A stretch of DNA of 41,370 nt from an uncultured Opitutia bacterium. GTDB taxonomy: Bacteria > Verrucomicrobiota > Verrucomicrobiia > Opitutales > Opitutaceae. Positions within the stretch are counted from its first letter, which is position 1. Each line of letters opens with the position of its first letter. The stretch spans positions 1 to 41,370 of the forward strand of contig CAIRTK010000038.1 in NCBI GenBank assembly GCA_903881475.1, in the 5' to 3' direction. Shown piece after piece: positions 15,962 to 24,174 of this stretch. The position numbers and the translations under genes were made by a program. The notes under the pieces were generated by a model. That model did not search any database and was not told the DNA's origin. It saw only the letters and a program-made list of their open reading frames with translations.

Positions 15962-18639
15962 CCGCCATGCACCACCGTACCGCAAAGTCCACACCGGCAA
16001 TGAGCACGCCCAACCCCGGAAATTGGCCGCAAAGCGGCTCAAAAAATTCCGCGGCTGCGTCTCGCATCTCCCGTGCGCCCATCGGCGCCATGGTGGCTCC
16101 TTCGCCGTCCCCGGCCCCTCGTGCCTTTTTGTGGCCAAAGCTTCCGAAGGTTGGGTTTGCCCGTGGCTCAACCGCGCTCCACCGCTTCCTCGCCCTCCTT
16201 CTCCTCCCCCTCCTGGCCCTGGTCGCCCGCGCCCAATCCGTGCACTGGGAAGGGTCCCCCGACGATCCCGCCGAGGTGCAGCTCGTGTTCGAGGACTGCG
16301 CTCCGGACGGGGATCCCCAGCTGCCGGTCATGGCTGAAACTTCCCTGACCCTGACTGGCAATTCGACACAGACCTCGATCATGAACGGGTCGTTCTCCCG
16401 CTCAACGATCCTCACCTACAGCGCCCGCGCGCACCGGGCCGGCGCCACCCTGCAAATCCCCGCCTTCACCGTTCAGACCAACAAGGGGCCCAAGTCCGTC
16501 GCCTCCTTCACCGGCGGGGCGGCCCGCGTCATTTCCGACGCCATGGTCAACGCCCGGCTTGTGCCCGGTTCCGGAACCGTGTGGGCCGGCGAAGTGTTCC
16601 CGCTGACCTATGTGCTCGACGCCGCCCGGCGCAGTTTCAACCAGCTCGCCAGCCCCATCGATTGGAATGCCAGCCCGCTGATCGTCGAGGACTGGTCCAA
16701 GCCCGAGCCGGTCGAAACCAGTCTCAATGGCGAATCCCGCCTCAATATCATCTACAAGGCCCGGGCTTACGCCAGGTCATCCGGCCCGGTCACGCTCAAT
16801 CCCACCACCCAGCTGGTGAACATCGCCACCGGCAGCGTCGGCTTCGGCCTGTTTCAGCAGCAGCGCGTCGAGCAGCTCTCGGTAAATTCGAAGCGCGTCG
16901 ATCTCATCGTCCATCCGCTGCCACCGCCGCCGCCCGGTTTCACCGGCGCGGTCGGGCAGTTCAAGCTCGTCTCCAAGGTCGTGCCCACCAGCGCCGCCGT
17001 CGGCGAGCCGATCACCTGGACCCTTGAGCTCAGCGGCACGGGCAACTGGCCGGACATCGCCGGGCTGCCGCAGCGCGAGGTGTCCAAGGATTTCCAGGTC
17101 GTGCAACCCCAGGCCAAGCGCGTTCCCGCCGACGGGAAACTCTTCGATGTCACGCTCACCGAGGACGTCGTGCTCGTCCCCACCCGCACCGGCGACTACC
17201 CGCTCAAGCCGGTCACATTCGTTTATTTCGACCCCAGGGCCGGCGAGTACAAGACCCTCACCACGGCCGGCACCACGGTCACGATCACCGCCGCAGTGAC
17301 GCCGGCCGGCTCCGCCCCGCGATTCCAAGTGGGCTCGCCCGAGACGCCCTCGGCCGCGCCGGCTGCCGCGGCCGCTCCGCGGGCCGACACCCCGCCCACC
17401 GCACCGCCCGAGGGCATTCCGCGCGATGCCCTGCCCGGCAGTGATCATGCGCCTGTGCCGTTGCCTGACGGCCGGCTCTTGGCACTGGTGGCCGCGCCGT
17501 TCGCGTTGCTCCTGGTTTTCTGGGGCGGCCTCGCCGTGCGGCGCGCGCGACAGACCGACCCGCGCCGCCGCCGCCGCGAGGCCCATGCCCGGCTCGCCGC
17601 GACACTCGCCAGGCTCCGCACCGCCGCCGCGGCGGACCGCCCCGCCCTGCTCCTCGCCTGGCAGCATGATTCCGCCATCCTCTGGGAAATCCTCCACGCC
17701 GCGCCGCCGCCGGCCGCGTTCGGCGACGCCGGATGGAGCCAGCTCCGGGTGGAATCGGATCGCGCCCTCTACCGCGCCGACACCGCGCTGCCGGACGACT
17801 GGCTCGCCCGGGCCGAGGCCGCCCTCGCCGCCCGCCGCGTGCCGGACTTTTCGCCGCTGGCCGCGCTGCGACCGCGCAATCTCGCTCCTTTCCTCGTGTT
17901 CGCGGCGGCCGCATTGCTCACGACCTCCCTTGGTGCCGAGGATGGCCTCGCCGCCTACCGTCGCGGCGACTTCCCCGCTGCGGAAAAGGCCTGGACCGCC
18001 GCGGTCGCCCAGGATCCAACCAACCCGGTCGCGCGGTACAACCTCTCGCTCGCACTGGCGCAGCAGGACCGCTGGGACCTCGCCCTGACCCACGCCACCG
18101 CCGCGCTGGTCCAAGATCCCGCCAACGAGTCCATCCGCTGGCAGTTCGCCCTCGCCGGCGAAAAGTCCGGTTTTCTGCCCGCGCCCCTCGTGGCCTTTCC
18201 CCGACCGGGCCCACTGCAATCGCTCGCGGAACTGGCGTCGCCGGGTGCGTGGCAACGGTGGCTGCTGGCCGGCGCGGCGGGGGCCGCCCTCTCGCTCGGT
18301 CTCCTGCTCCGCGGCGCCTACGGCCGGTCGTCCGCCTTACGGGCCTGGAGTGCCGGGATCCTGCTGGGCGTGAGCGTCCTGCTGTCCGCCGCGGCCCTCG
18401 CCGCCCTGACGGCCTATGGCCCGACCGCCGACAATCGCGCCGTCATCCTCTGGCGCGGCAGCGTCCTGCGTTCCATTCCAACCGAGGCCGACATCACCCA
18501 GAAAAGCACGGCGCTCTCCGCCGGCAGCGTCGCCATCGTGGACCGGACTTTCCTCGACGGCAACTGGGTGCGCCTCTCCTTTGACAACGGCCAGACCGGC
18601 TGGGTGCGGAAGGAGGATGTGATCGGGCTCTGGAAATGA
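15958..18639 (+). CDS. batD: BatD-type protein fused to BatE-like TPR and SH3 domains
   Basis: A large protein of 893 aa as read from GTG 15958 (GTGA overlap with batB). A signal peptide lies only at about residues 75-93 (LHRFLALLLLPLLALVARAQ). The first 70 codons include a degenerate palindromic repeat (16020-16145), so ATG 16090 or TTG 16129 is a more likely start. The BatD domain (beta-rich, from FEDCAPDG to about 430) is followed by a helix near 505-525. Next come a TPR pair (DGLAAYRRGDFPAAEKAW, PTNPVARYNLSLALAQQ), helices and a C-terminal bacterial SH3 domain (VLRSIPTE to GWVRKEDVIGLW). TPR plus SH3 is BatE, so BatD and BatE are fused. The protein is periplasmic and completes the Bat complex. 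Confidence 0.88.
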   Translation: MTAMHHRTAKSTPAMSTPNPGNWPQSGSKNSAAASRISRAPIGAMVAPSPSPAPRAFLWPKLPKVGFARGSTALHRFLALLLLPLLALVARAQSVHWEGSPDDPAEVQLVFEDCAPDGDPQLPVMAETSLTLTGNSTQTSIMNGSFSRSTILTYSARAHRAGATLQIPAFTVQTNKGPKSVASFTGGAARVISDAMVNARLVPGSGTVWAGEVFPLTYVLDAARRSFNQLASPIDWNASPLIVEDWSKPEPVETSLNGESRLNIIYKARAYARSSGPVTLNPTTQLVNIATGSVGFGLFQQQRVEQLSVNSKRVDLIVHPLPPPPPGFTGAVGQFKLVSKVVPTSAAVGEPITWTLELSGTGNWPDIAGLPQREVSKDFQVVQPQAKRVPADGKLFDVTLTEDVVLVPTRTGDYPLKPVTFVYFDPRAGEYKTLTTAGTTVTITAAVTPAGSAPRFQVGSPETPSAAPAAAAAPRADTPPTAPPEGIPRDALPGSDHAPVPLPDGRLLALVAAPFALLLVFWGGLAVRRARQTDPRRRRREAHARLAATLARLRTAAAADRPALLLAWQHDSAILWEILHAAPPPAAFGDAGWSQLRVESDRALYRADTALPDDWLARAEAALAARRVPDFSPLAALRPRNLAPFLVFAAAALLTTSLGAEDGLAAYRRGDFPAAEKAWTAAVAQDPTNPVARYNLSLALAQQDRWDLALTHATAALVQDPANESIRWQFALAGEKSGFLPAPLVAFPRPGPLQSLAELASPGAWQRWLLAGAAGAALSLGLLLRGAYGRSSALRAWSAGILLGVSVLLSAAALAALTAYGPTADNRAVILWRGSVLRSIPTEADITQKSTALSAGSVAIVDRTFLDGNWVRLSFDNGQTGWVRKEDVIGLWK
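16020..16145. repeat. Degenerate palindromic repeat at batD 5' end
   Basis: The left arm (TTGGCCGCAAAGCGGCTCAA, about 16023-16042) and right arm (TGCCTTTTTGTGGCCAAAG, about 16123-16141) are imperfect reverse complements. They match the cleaner copy at 38676-38780 (GCCACAAAAAGGCGCAA arms). It is translated as part of the batD frame if the upstream start is used. Confidence 0.5.
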
Positions 18640-18744
18640 AATTCGAAGGTAGAAGTCCGAAACTCGAAAATCAGGACCCGTTCCATCAAGCAGTTCGGCA
18701 GGTCGATCTGCAGGTTTCGAATTTCCTCCTTAGAATTTCATTTT
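18634..18744. repeat. Palindromic repeat spanning two convergent stop codons
   Basis: The left arm 18634-18667 begins AAATGAAATTCGAAGG. The right arm 18713-18744, read in reverse, begins AAATGAAATTCTAAGG. TGA of batD lies in the left arm and TAA of the Nudix gene in the right arm. A hairpin here could act as a shared terminator or 3' stabiliser for the convergent transcripts. No T-run is present. Confidence 0.65.
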
Positions 18745-19272
18745 CCTCACCATCCTTGCCATCGACTCTTCGGGGTTAAGCCCCGTCACCTTCGAGATTT
18801 CCACCCAGGCAAGATCTTTTGACTCGTTGGTCACCGTCAACGGCTCCGCCGGGTCCGCCTCAATCATGAAGCGCAGGTCGTAATGCCAGTGCGCGGGCTC
18901 GGCTTTCCGCTCGGGAATCCAGTGCCGGTCAAGATCGAAAATTTCCCGGGTCACCGGCCGCAGCCGCGTCAGCCCGCTTTCCTCCCGGGCCTCGCGCAGC
19001 GCCACAGCCAGCAGGTCCGGATCACCGTCGGCGTGACCCCCGAGCTGCAGCCACTTGTCGAGCTTGCGATGATGCGTCAGCAGCGTCCGCGTACGCCCCG
19101 CATCCACCACCCACGCCGAACCGGTCAGATGCCCGCTCAGCTGGGTGCGCTGCAGGCAATCGGCATGGGCTTCGACAAACCGGATCGTCTCCGCGGTCAT
19201 CGCGGCTTCATGCGGGTCAAGCGGCCGGCCGGCGTGGGCCTGCAGCAGTTGGAGAACTTGGGTGCGGTGCAT
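18730..19272 (-). CDS. Nudix hydrolase
   Basis: A 180-aa Nudix protein. The Nudix box is GHADGDPDLLAVALREAREESGL. Both catalytic REAREE glutamates are kept, but the first Glu of the consensus GX5E is Pro. Before it stands LLTHHRKLDKWLQLGGH, and afterwards come LDRHWIPERK and HYDLRFMIEA, typical of the ADP-ribose or NDP-X hydrolase group. I use ATG 19272 (MHRTQVLQLL); an ATG 36 bp upstream, and the frame beyond it, fall next to or inside a palindromic repeat. Substrate unknown. Convergent with batD. Confidence 0.87.
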   Translation of the reverse strand: MHRTQVLQLLQAHAGRPLDPHEAAMTAETIRFVEAHADCLQRTQLSGHLTGSAWVVDAGRTRTLLTHHRKLDKWLQLGGHADGDPDLLAVALREAREESGLTRLRPVTREIFDLDRHWIPERKAEPAHWHYDLRFMIEADPAEPLTVTNESKDLAWVEISKVTGLNPEESMARMVRKMKF

Positions 19273-19302
19273 TTTGAATCCCGATCTATAACCACGATTC
19301 AT

Positions 19303-19380
19303 TTTACAGGAGGCAACCGAGGGAACGGAGGAATTGCTTCCCATTCCAAACTCTCAGTTTCCTCGGTTGCCTCCTGTAAA
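19303..19380. repeat. Perfect 20-bp inverted repeat between Nudix and LOG genes
   Basis: TTTACAGGAGGCAACCGAGG at 19303-19322 is exactly reverse-complemented at 19361-19380, with a 38-bp loop. The same motif (ACAGG...ACGGAGGGAA) forms the outer arms of the nested element at 28141-28344. It lies between two genes on the minus strand, upstream of the Nudix start and just after the LOG stop. Confidence 0.75.
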
Positions 19381-19390
19381 CATTCTGGGT

Positions 19391-19972
19391 CTAGCGCGTT
19401 TCGAACCATTTCGGTTCCGCCCGCACGCCGGCCGCCGCGTCGATCTGGGTAAAAATATCCGGGACCGTCGCCGCCACCCGGAACAGGTCCATGTTCGAGG
19501 GCTTGAAGAATTTCTCCCGCAGCATCCGCTCAAACAGCCGCAGCAGGTCGTCGTAGAAGCCATCCTGGTTGAAAAACACACAGGGCTTTTTCACCACGTC
19601 GAGCTGGCGCAGGGTGAGGATCTCCATGATTTCCTCCAGTGTGCCGAATCCCCCCGGCAGGGTCACGAAGGCGTCGGCCCGCGTCTCCATCAGCAGCTTG
19701 CGCTCGCGCATGGTCACGACCGTCACGAGTTCGTCCGCCTCGTCGTAGGCCAGTTCGCGCGCCTTCATGAATTCTGGAATCACGCCGACGACGTGGCCGC
19801 CGCTTTCCTTCACGGCGCGCGCCACCGCGCCCATCAGGCCGGTCTTGCCGCCGCCATAGACGAGGCCCCAGCCCCGGGCGACCATGGCCCGCCCCAGCTC
19901 CGCCGCCGACGCCGCATATTTGGGGTCGAGCCGGTCGCTTGACGAGCAGTAAACACAAAGCAATTTCGGCAT
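19391..19972 (-). CDS. LOG family protein (TIGR00730; cytokinin-type phosphoribohydrolase)
   Basis: Rossmann-fold protein of 193 aa. It has the LOG signatures VYCSSSD at the start, GWGLVYGGGKTGLMGAVA at about 34-51, and PGGFGTLEEIMEILT around residue 105 (the PGGxGTxxE nucleotide motif). MRERKLLM precedes that motif. Members cleave nucleoside 5'-monophosphates to base and ribose 5-phosphate and are often misnamed lysine decarboxylase. ATG 19972 (MPKLLCVYC) is the family start. A palindromic repeat begins 9 bp upstream, and gluQ is divergent on the other side of it. Confidence 0.92.
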   Translation of the reverse strand: MPKLLCVYCSSSDRLDPKYAASAAELGRAMVARGWGLVYGGGKTGLMGAVARAVKESGGHVVGVIPEFMKARELAYDEADELVTVVTMRERKLLMETRADAFVTLPGGFGTLEEIMEILTLRQLDVVKKPCVFFNQDGFYDDLLRLFERMLREKFFKPSNMDLFRVAATVPDIFTQIDAAAGVRAEPKWFETR

Positions 19973-19980
19973 GACCTTTG

Positions 19981-20075
19981 TGAACCACGAATGAACACGA
20001 ATTGACACGAATAAAAGCGGAGAAAGCGCTGTATCGTCCGGGCGATTCGTGTTCATTCGTGTCCATTCGTGGTTT
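19981..20075. repeat. Palindromic repeat, CCACGAATGAACACGAAT family
   Basis: The left arm 19981-20012 (TGAACCACGAATGAACACGA onward) and the right arm 20045-20075 are near-perfect reverse complements. A 23-bp stretch of the right arm (20051-20073) occurs again at 29538-29560. The element fills the space between LOG and gluQ and includes the GTG that opens the gluQ frame. Confidence 0.75.
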
Positions 20076-20941
20076 TCCCCGTCTCCAGTTACCGTGGCCG
20101 CCTCGCGCCGTCGCCAACAGGGCATCTTCATCTCGGCCATGCCCGCACGTTCTGGGTGGCCGCGGAGCGCGCACGGGCCGCCGGCGGCGTGCTCGTGCTG
20201 CGCAACGAGGACCTCGACGCCGTGCGCTTCCGCCTGGATTTCGTCGACGCCATGCTCGAGGACCTGCGCTGGCTCGGCTTCACCTGGCAGGAGGGCCCGG
20301 ATGTCGGCGGACCCTGCGCCCCGTACAACCAGAGCGCCCGCCGCTCCCACTATCGGGCCGCCCTCGGCCAGCTGCACGCCGCCGGGTTGATTTTTCCCTG
20401 CACGCATTCGCGCCGCGACGTGCTCGAGGCCATCGGCGCCCCGCACGAGGGCGCGGGTACCGATGACGAGCCGGTTTATCCCCGGGAGTTCCGTCCGCCC
20501 GCCGGCGCGCCGCTGCCGCCGCTCGGCGAAAAGATCACCGTGAACTGGCGCCTGCGCGTGCCGGACGGCGGGGAAATCGCCTTCACCGACGGGCGCTTCG
20601 GCGAACAACGGGCGGTCGTGGGACGCGACTTCGGCGATTTCCTGGTCTGGCGCAAGGACGACGTGCCCAGCTACCAACTCGCGTGCGCCGTGGACGATGC
20701 TGCGATGGGTATCACCGAGGTCGTCCGCGGCGCCGACCTCATCAAGAGCACCTTCCGCCAGCTGCTGATCTACCGCGCGCTCCGCGCCACCGCCCCGGCC
20801 TTTTATCACTGTCCGCTGATGACTGACGTGAGCGGCCAGCGGCTCGCCAAGCGCCACGACGCCCTGAGCCTGCGCACCCTCCGGGCCCAAGGCGTGACCC
20901 CTTCCGATATCCTGGCGAAGTTTCAGGCAGAAACCTGCTGA
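20069..20941 (+). CDS. gluQ: Glutamyl-Q tRNA(Asp) synthetase
   Basis: A 290-aa truncated glutamyl-tRNA synthetase paralogue that charges glutamate onto queuosine at position 34 of tRNA(Asp). It shows YRGRLAPSPTGHLHLGH at residues 8-24, with HLGH as the class-I HIGH motif. It also has LRNEDLDAVR, VWRKDDVPSYQLACAVDD, VRGADLIKST and the KMSKR-like RLAKRHDALSLR near 257. No anticodon-binding domain is present, as expected. The zinc-site region reads FPCTHSRRD, with only one Cys. The upstream-most start is GTG 20069, which lies inside a palindromic repeat; no other start codon occurs before the conserved YRGRLAPSP. Confidence 0.93.
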   Translation: MVFPVSSYRGRLAPSPTGHLHLGHARTFWVAAERARAAGGVLVLRNEDLDAVRFRLDFVDAMLEDLRWLGFTWQEGPDVGGPCAPYNQSARRSHYRAALGQLHAAGLIFPCTHSRRDVLEAIGAPHEGAGTDDEPVYPREFRPPAGAPLPPLGEKITVNWRLRVPDGGEIAFTDGRFGEQRAVVGRDFGDFLVWRKDDVPSYQLACAVDDAAMGITEVVRGADLIKSTFRQLLIYRALRATAPAFYHCPLMTDVSGQRLAKRHDALSLRTLRAQGVTPSDILAKFQAETC

Positions 20942-21009
20942 GCGGCAGACGGCGGGGGAATCCGGGCTTGCTCCCGGAATGCCATCGCCGGCACGCTGGT
21001 GAAGCTGGC

Positions 21010-22143
21010 ATGGAGCAGATCGATCCTCCGCATCACGACAACCCGGTGGAGCCAACGCAGTCGGAACCGACCGCTGGGGACGGACTTTCCGGCCCGAAGC
21101 CGGGGGCCCCGCCGCCCTTGGCGCCTTCCCCGTCGCCGGCGCCCTTCATTTTCCATGGCAATGCCACGGAGTACTTCCGGATCTGGATTGTAAACACGCT
21201 GCTGAGTGTCCTGACGCTCGGGATTTTCTCAGCCTGGGCCAAGGTGCGGAAGCGACGGTACCTGCGCGGCAACACGGAATTGCTCGGCCACCGCTTTGAT
21301 TACACGGCTGATTCCCGGCGCATTCTCGTGGGCAACCTCATCGTCGTGGTGCTCTTTCTCGGCTATGCCCTCTTCGGCGCCGTATACCCCGCCATCCGGT
21401 TCCTCGCCATCGGCGTCATCGTGCTCGCGCTGCCGTGGATCATCGTGCGCTCCCTCGCCTTCAACGCGCACCATACGGTCTGGTGCGGGCTGCGCTTCCG
21501 GTTCCATCCCAGCCTGAGCGCCGCCGTCATGGTCTTCCTGCTCAAGTCTGTGCTGATCGTGGTTTCGCTTGGCTTTTACTACCCCGCCTGGGTCCGGGAT
21601 AAGAATGATTTCATCATCAGCCGCCACCGGCTGGGCACCGCCTATTTCCATTTCACCGCCCGGACCAGCCGGTTTTATTTTTCCTACTTCGTGACCGGGA
21701 TCCTGGTCTTCGCCTTTCTGGTGGCGCTGGCCGTGACCATGGGCCTCCTCGTTGGCCACAACGGCGGGCATGCGCCGAGCCCCACCCAGTTGCTGCCTGT
21801 GCTCGCCGCCTATGCGGCCGTGCTGTACGCGGCCAAGCAGCTGACCTTCGCCCTCCTGTTCAACCACATCTGGAACGGGACCCAGCTCGATGAGCATCGC
21901 TTCCGCGGACGGATGAAGACGGGCCGGTGGCTGGGCCTCCAGGTCACCAACCTTGCGGCCATTATCGGCACCTGCGGTCTCCTCTATCCCTGGGCCCTGA
22001 TCCGCACCACCCGCTATGTGCAGGACTGCCTTGAATTCATTCCCGCCGGCCCGCTCGATTCCATTTCCCGGCTGGGCAGCACGGCCGGGAGCGCCGTCGG
22101 GGACACCGCCGCGGAGTTCGTCGGCTTTGACTTCGGCCTGTGA
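21010..22143 (+). CDS. DUF898 family membrane protein (YjgN-like)
   Basis: A 377-aa inner-membrane protein of the DUF898/YjgN family. A Pro-rich cytosolic start is followed by FIFHGNATEYFRIWIVNTLLS, then LGIFSAWAKVRKRRYLRGNT, the diagnostic segment. About six to eight hydrophobic helices follow, with a repeat of the motif in WNGTQLDEHRFRGRM and YPWALIRTTRY. Function is unknown. Start ATG 21010 is chosen because upstream codons lack similarity. The stop overlaps the GTG of the next gene (GTGA), indicating coupling to the M48 peptidase, a pairing also known elsewhere for DUF898 proteins. Confidence 0.88.
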   Translation: MEQIDPPHHDNPVEPTQSEPTAGDGLSGPKPGAPPPLAPSPSPAPFIFHGNATEYFRIWIVNTLLSVLTLGIFSAWAKVRKRRYLRGNTELLGHRFDYTADSRRILVGNLIVVVLFLGYALFGAVYPAIRFLAIGVIVLALPWIIVRSLAFNAHHTVWCGLRFRFHPSLSAAVMVFLLKSVLIVVSLGFYYPAWVRDKNDFIISRHRLGTAYFHFTARTSRFYFSYFVTGILVFAFLVALAVTMGLLVGHNGGHAPSPTQLLPVLAAYAAVLYAAKQLTFALLFNHIWNGTQLDEHRFRGRMKTGRWLGLQVTNLAAIIGTCGLLYPWALIRTTRYVQDCLEFIPAGPLDSISRLGSTAGSAVGDTAAEFVGFDFGL

Positions 22144-23643
22144 ACACCGTGATTTCCGCGACCTATTTCGATGGCGAGATCCTGCGGGGGCAGGCGGTCG
22201 GCGTGGCGCTCACCGACGACCGGCACCTGCGGATCACCGGCGGACCGGTGGACCTGCGAATCCCGGCCGCGCAGGCGCAGATCAGCGACCAGCTCGGGAG
22301 CATTCCGTTTTTCCTGCGGTTATCCGGCCGGGGGATGCTCGAAATTCCCGCCAGCGACGAAGCCGCCGCATTCCTCGACGGGCTCCGGCCGTCCCCTTCG
22401 CGCACCTCGCTGATTCACCGCCTCGAATCCCACGCCACGGTCGCCGCGGCCGCCACGCTCTTGCTGGCCGGCGTCGTGGCGGTCTCCCTCTGGCTCGGAC
22501 TCCCGCGCCTGGCCCGCCGGGCGGCGTATGCGGTGCCCGCCGAGATCGAGCTCCAGGCCGGCAAGGCGGGCTACGCCGCCTTTGCCCAAAGCTTCCTCCC
22601 CTCCAACCTGGGCTATTATGAAAAGGAGCGGGTGAGGCACGCACTCGGACGGCTCAAGCAGACGCGGACCCTGCACCTCGATCCTAAGGTCGTGTTCTTC
22701 CAGATGAACGCGCCCAACGCCTTCGCCCCTGCCCGGGGGCACGATCGTCGTCACCGACGAACTCGTCCGCCTCGCGCTGAACGAAGATGAACTGGCCGCC
22801 GTGCTGGCCCACGAGCTCGGGCACGTGGAACTGCGCCACGGACTGCAAAGCGTGCTGCGCAACAGCTCGGCCCTGATCGTGGTCAGCACGGTGACCGGGG
22901 ATCTGTCCACCCTTTCCACCTTTTCCGGAACGCTCCCTTTCATCCTGCTCCAGTACGGCTACAGCCGCGAGTTCGAGCGCGAGGCCGATGCTTTCGCCGT
23001 GGACCTGCTCCGCGACGCACACATCAACCCCGTCGCGCTTGCGTCCATCCTCCAGCGGCTGGAAGAAAAACGTCCCACCCACGGCACCGATTTCAGCTAC
23101 CTGAGCACGCATCCGGGCACGGAGGAGCGGGTGAAATTCATCCGCTCGTTTGGGCCGACGCTGGCGACGACGGTACCGCCACGGAATCCCGCCCCTTCGC
23201 TTTCCTTTACCGGCACCTTGCCGCCCGCCCCCTCGATGTCGGTGCTCAAGTGGAACGCCGGCTCCTTTCCGGCCAAGGTCCCGGCCATGCATTCCACCAC
23301 CTCCACGATTCCGGGCGGCGACACCGGACCCCTGGATTTGTCGATGGTGGAACGCGTGCCCCGGGCCCTCTCCCAACCACCGCCGCACTATCCGGCCGCC
23401 ATGCGCCATGCGGGAATCCCCGGCGTGGTCGTCGTAGATTTTATTGTGGATCGGGACGGAGCCGTGCGCATTGCATCGGTGCTTTCATCCTCCCGCCATG
23501 AGTTTGATCAATCGGCCTTGGAGGCCGTCCAACAGTGGCTATTCGAGCCGGGATTGAGAAACGGTGTTCCTGTTCGGACCCACATGCAGGTTCCCATCCA
23601 GTTCGAAGCTGATTCCTCGCCTTCATCCGAACATAATAAATAA
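22140..23643 (+). pseudogene. M48 metallopeptidase with C-terminal TonB domain, frameshifted
   Basis: Two frames encode one protein. The first (22140-22790) has an N-terminal beta domain, a membrane helix (TVAAAATLLLAGVVAVSLWL) and then FFQMNAPNAFA. Family members continue LPGGTIVVTDELVRLALNED, and this is found in the next frame. One extra C in the CCCC run at 22726-22729 explains the shift. The second frame carries the zinc motif HELGH, the third ligand in EREADAFAVD and, at its end, a TonB_C domain (PPHYPAAMRHAGIPGVVVV onward). The protein is coupled to the DUF898 gene. It may be a real pseudogene, programmed slippage or a sequencing error; a product starting in the second frame would lack the anchor. 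Confidence 0.85.
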
Positions 23644-23756
23644 CGCGGAACGGCTTGCCGCCTTCCGCCGGCCGGAGGTTGCAGTCGCCCGCGAACCATT
23701 TCAGCCTCGAGAGGTCAGTCAATTCCGCGGCTAGCCCAGCTCAACTCCCGCCCTCC

Positions 23757-24101
23757 ATGCCCTACCTCAAAATCCAGACCAATCTGCCGATCGGGAAAAA
23801 ATCCCGGCAAACCATCCTGCGCAACGCCTCCTCCCTCGTGGCGCGCGAACTTGAGAAGCCCGAGGAACTGGTGATGGTCGCACTGCAGGACGATACCACC
23901 ATGCTGTTTGCGGGCAGCGATGATCCCGTGGCCTTTCTCGAGCTCAAGAGCGTCGGGCTGCCCGGCCGCAAGACCAGGAAACTCAGCCAGGCTCTCTGCA
24001 CCCTCATCGATGAGCACCTCGGCATCACCAAGGAGCGCGTCTATGTGAAGTTCATCGACGTCAACCGCGGCATGTGGGGCTGGAAGGGCGATACGTTCTG
24101 A
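23757..24101 (+). CDS. MIF-type tautomerase family protein
   Basis: A 114-aa protein of the tautomerase/macrophage migration inhibitory factor family. The mature N-terminus is the catalytic Pro after the start Met (MPYLKIQTN). Lys 33 is not obvious, but the typical SxxxARELEKPEELVMVAL and LFAGSDDPVAFLELKSVG are present, followed by GITKERVYVKFIDVNRGMWGW. This last segment is the MIF signature with the Asn at the active site. It probably forms trimers with phenylpyruvate-tautomerase-like activity; the physiological substrate is unknown. Start ATG 23757 is fixed by the requirement for Pro1. Confidence 0.92.
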   Translation: MPYLKIQTNLPIGKKSRQTILRNASSLVARELEKPEELVMVALQDDTTMLFAGSDDPVAFLELKSVGLPGRKTRKLSQALCTLIDEHLGITKERVYVKFIDVNRGMWGWKGDTF

Positions 24102-24174
24102 GAATTTGCGAGGTGGGATTTTCGATTTACGATTGATCGGAATCGGGGCAGCGCTCCTCAAATCGTCCCTCGTC

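Noticed and set aside
16777-18255. A 492-codon minus-strand frame opposite batD
   Set aside because: Antisense to clear BatD/TPR sequence, rich in Gly and Arg, no domain.
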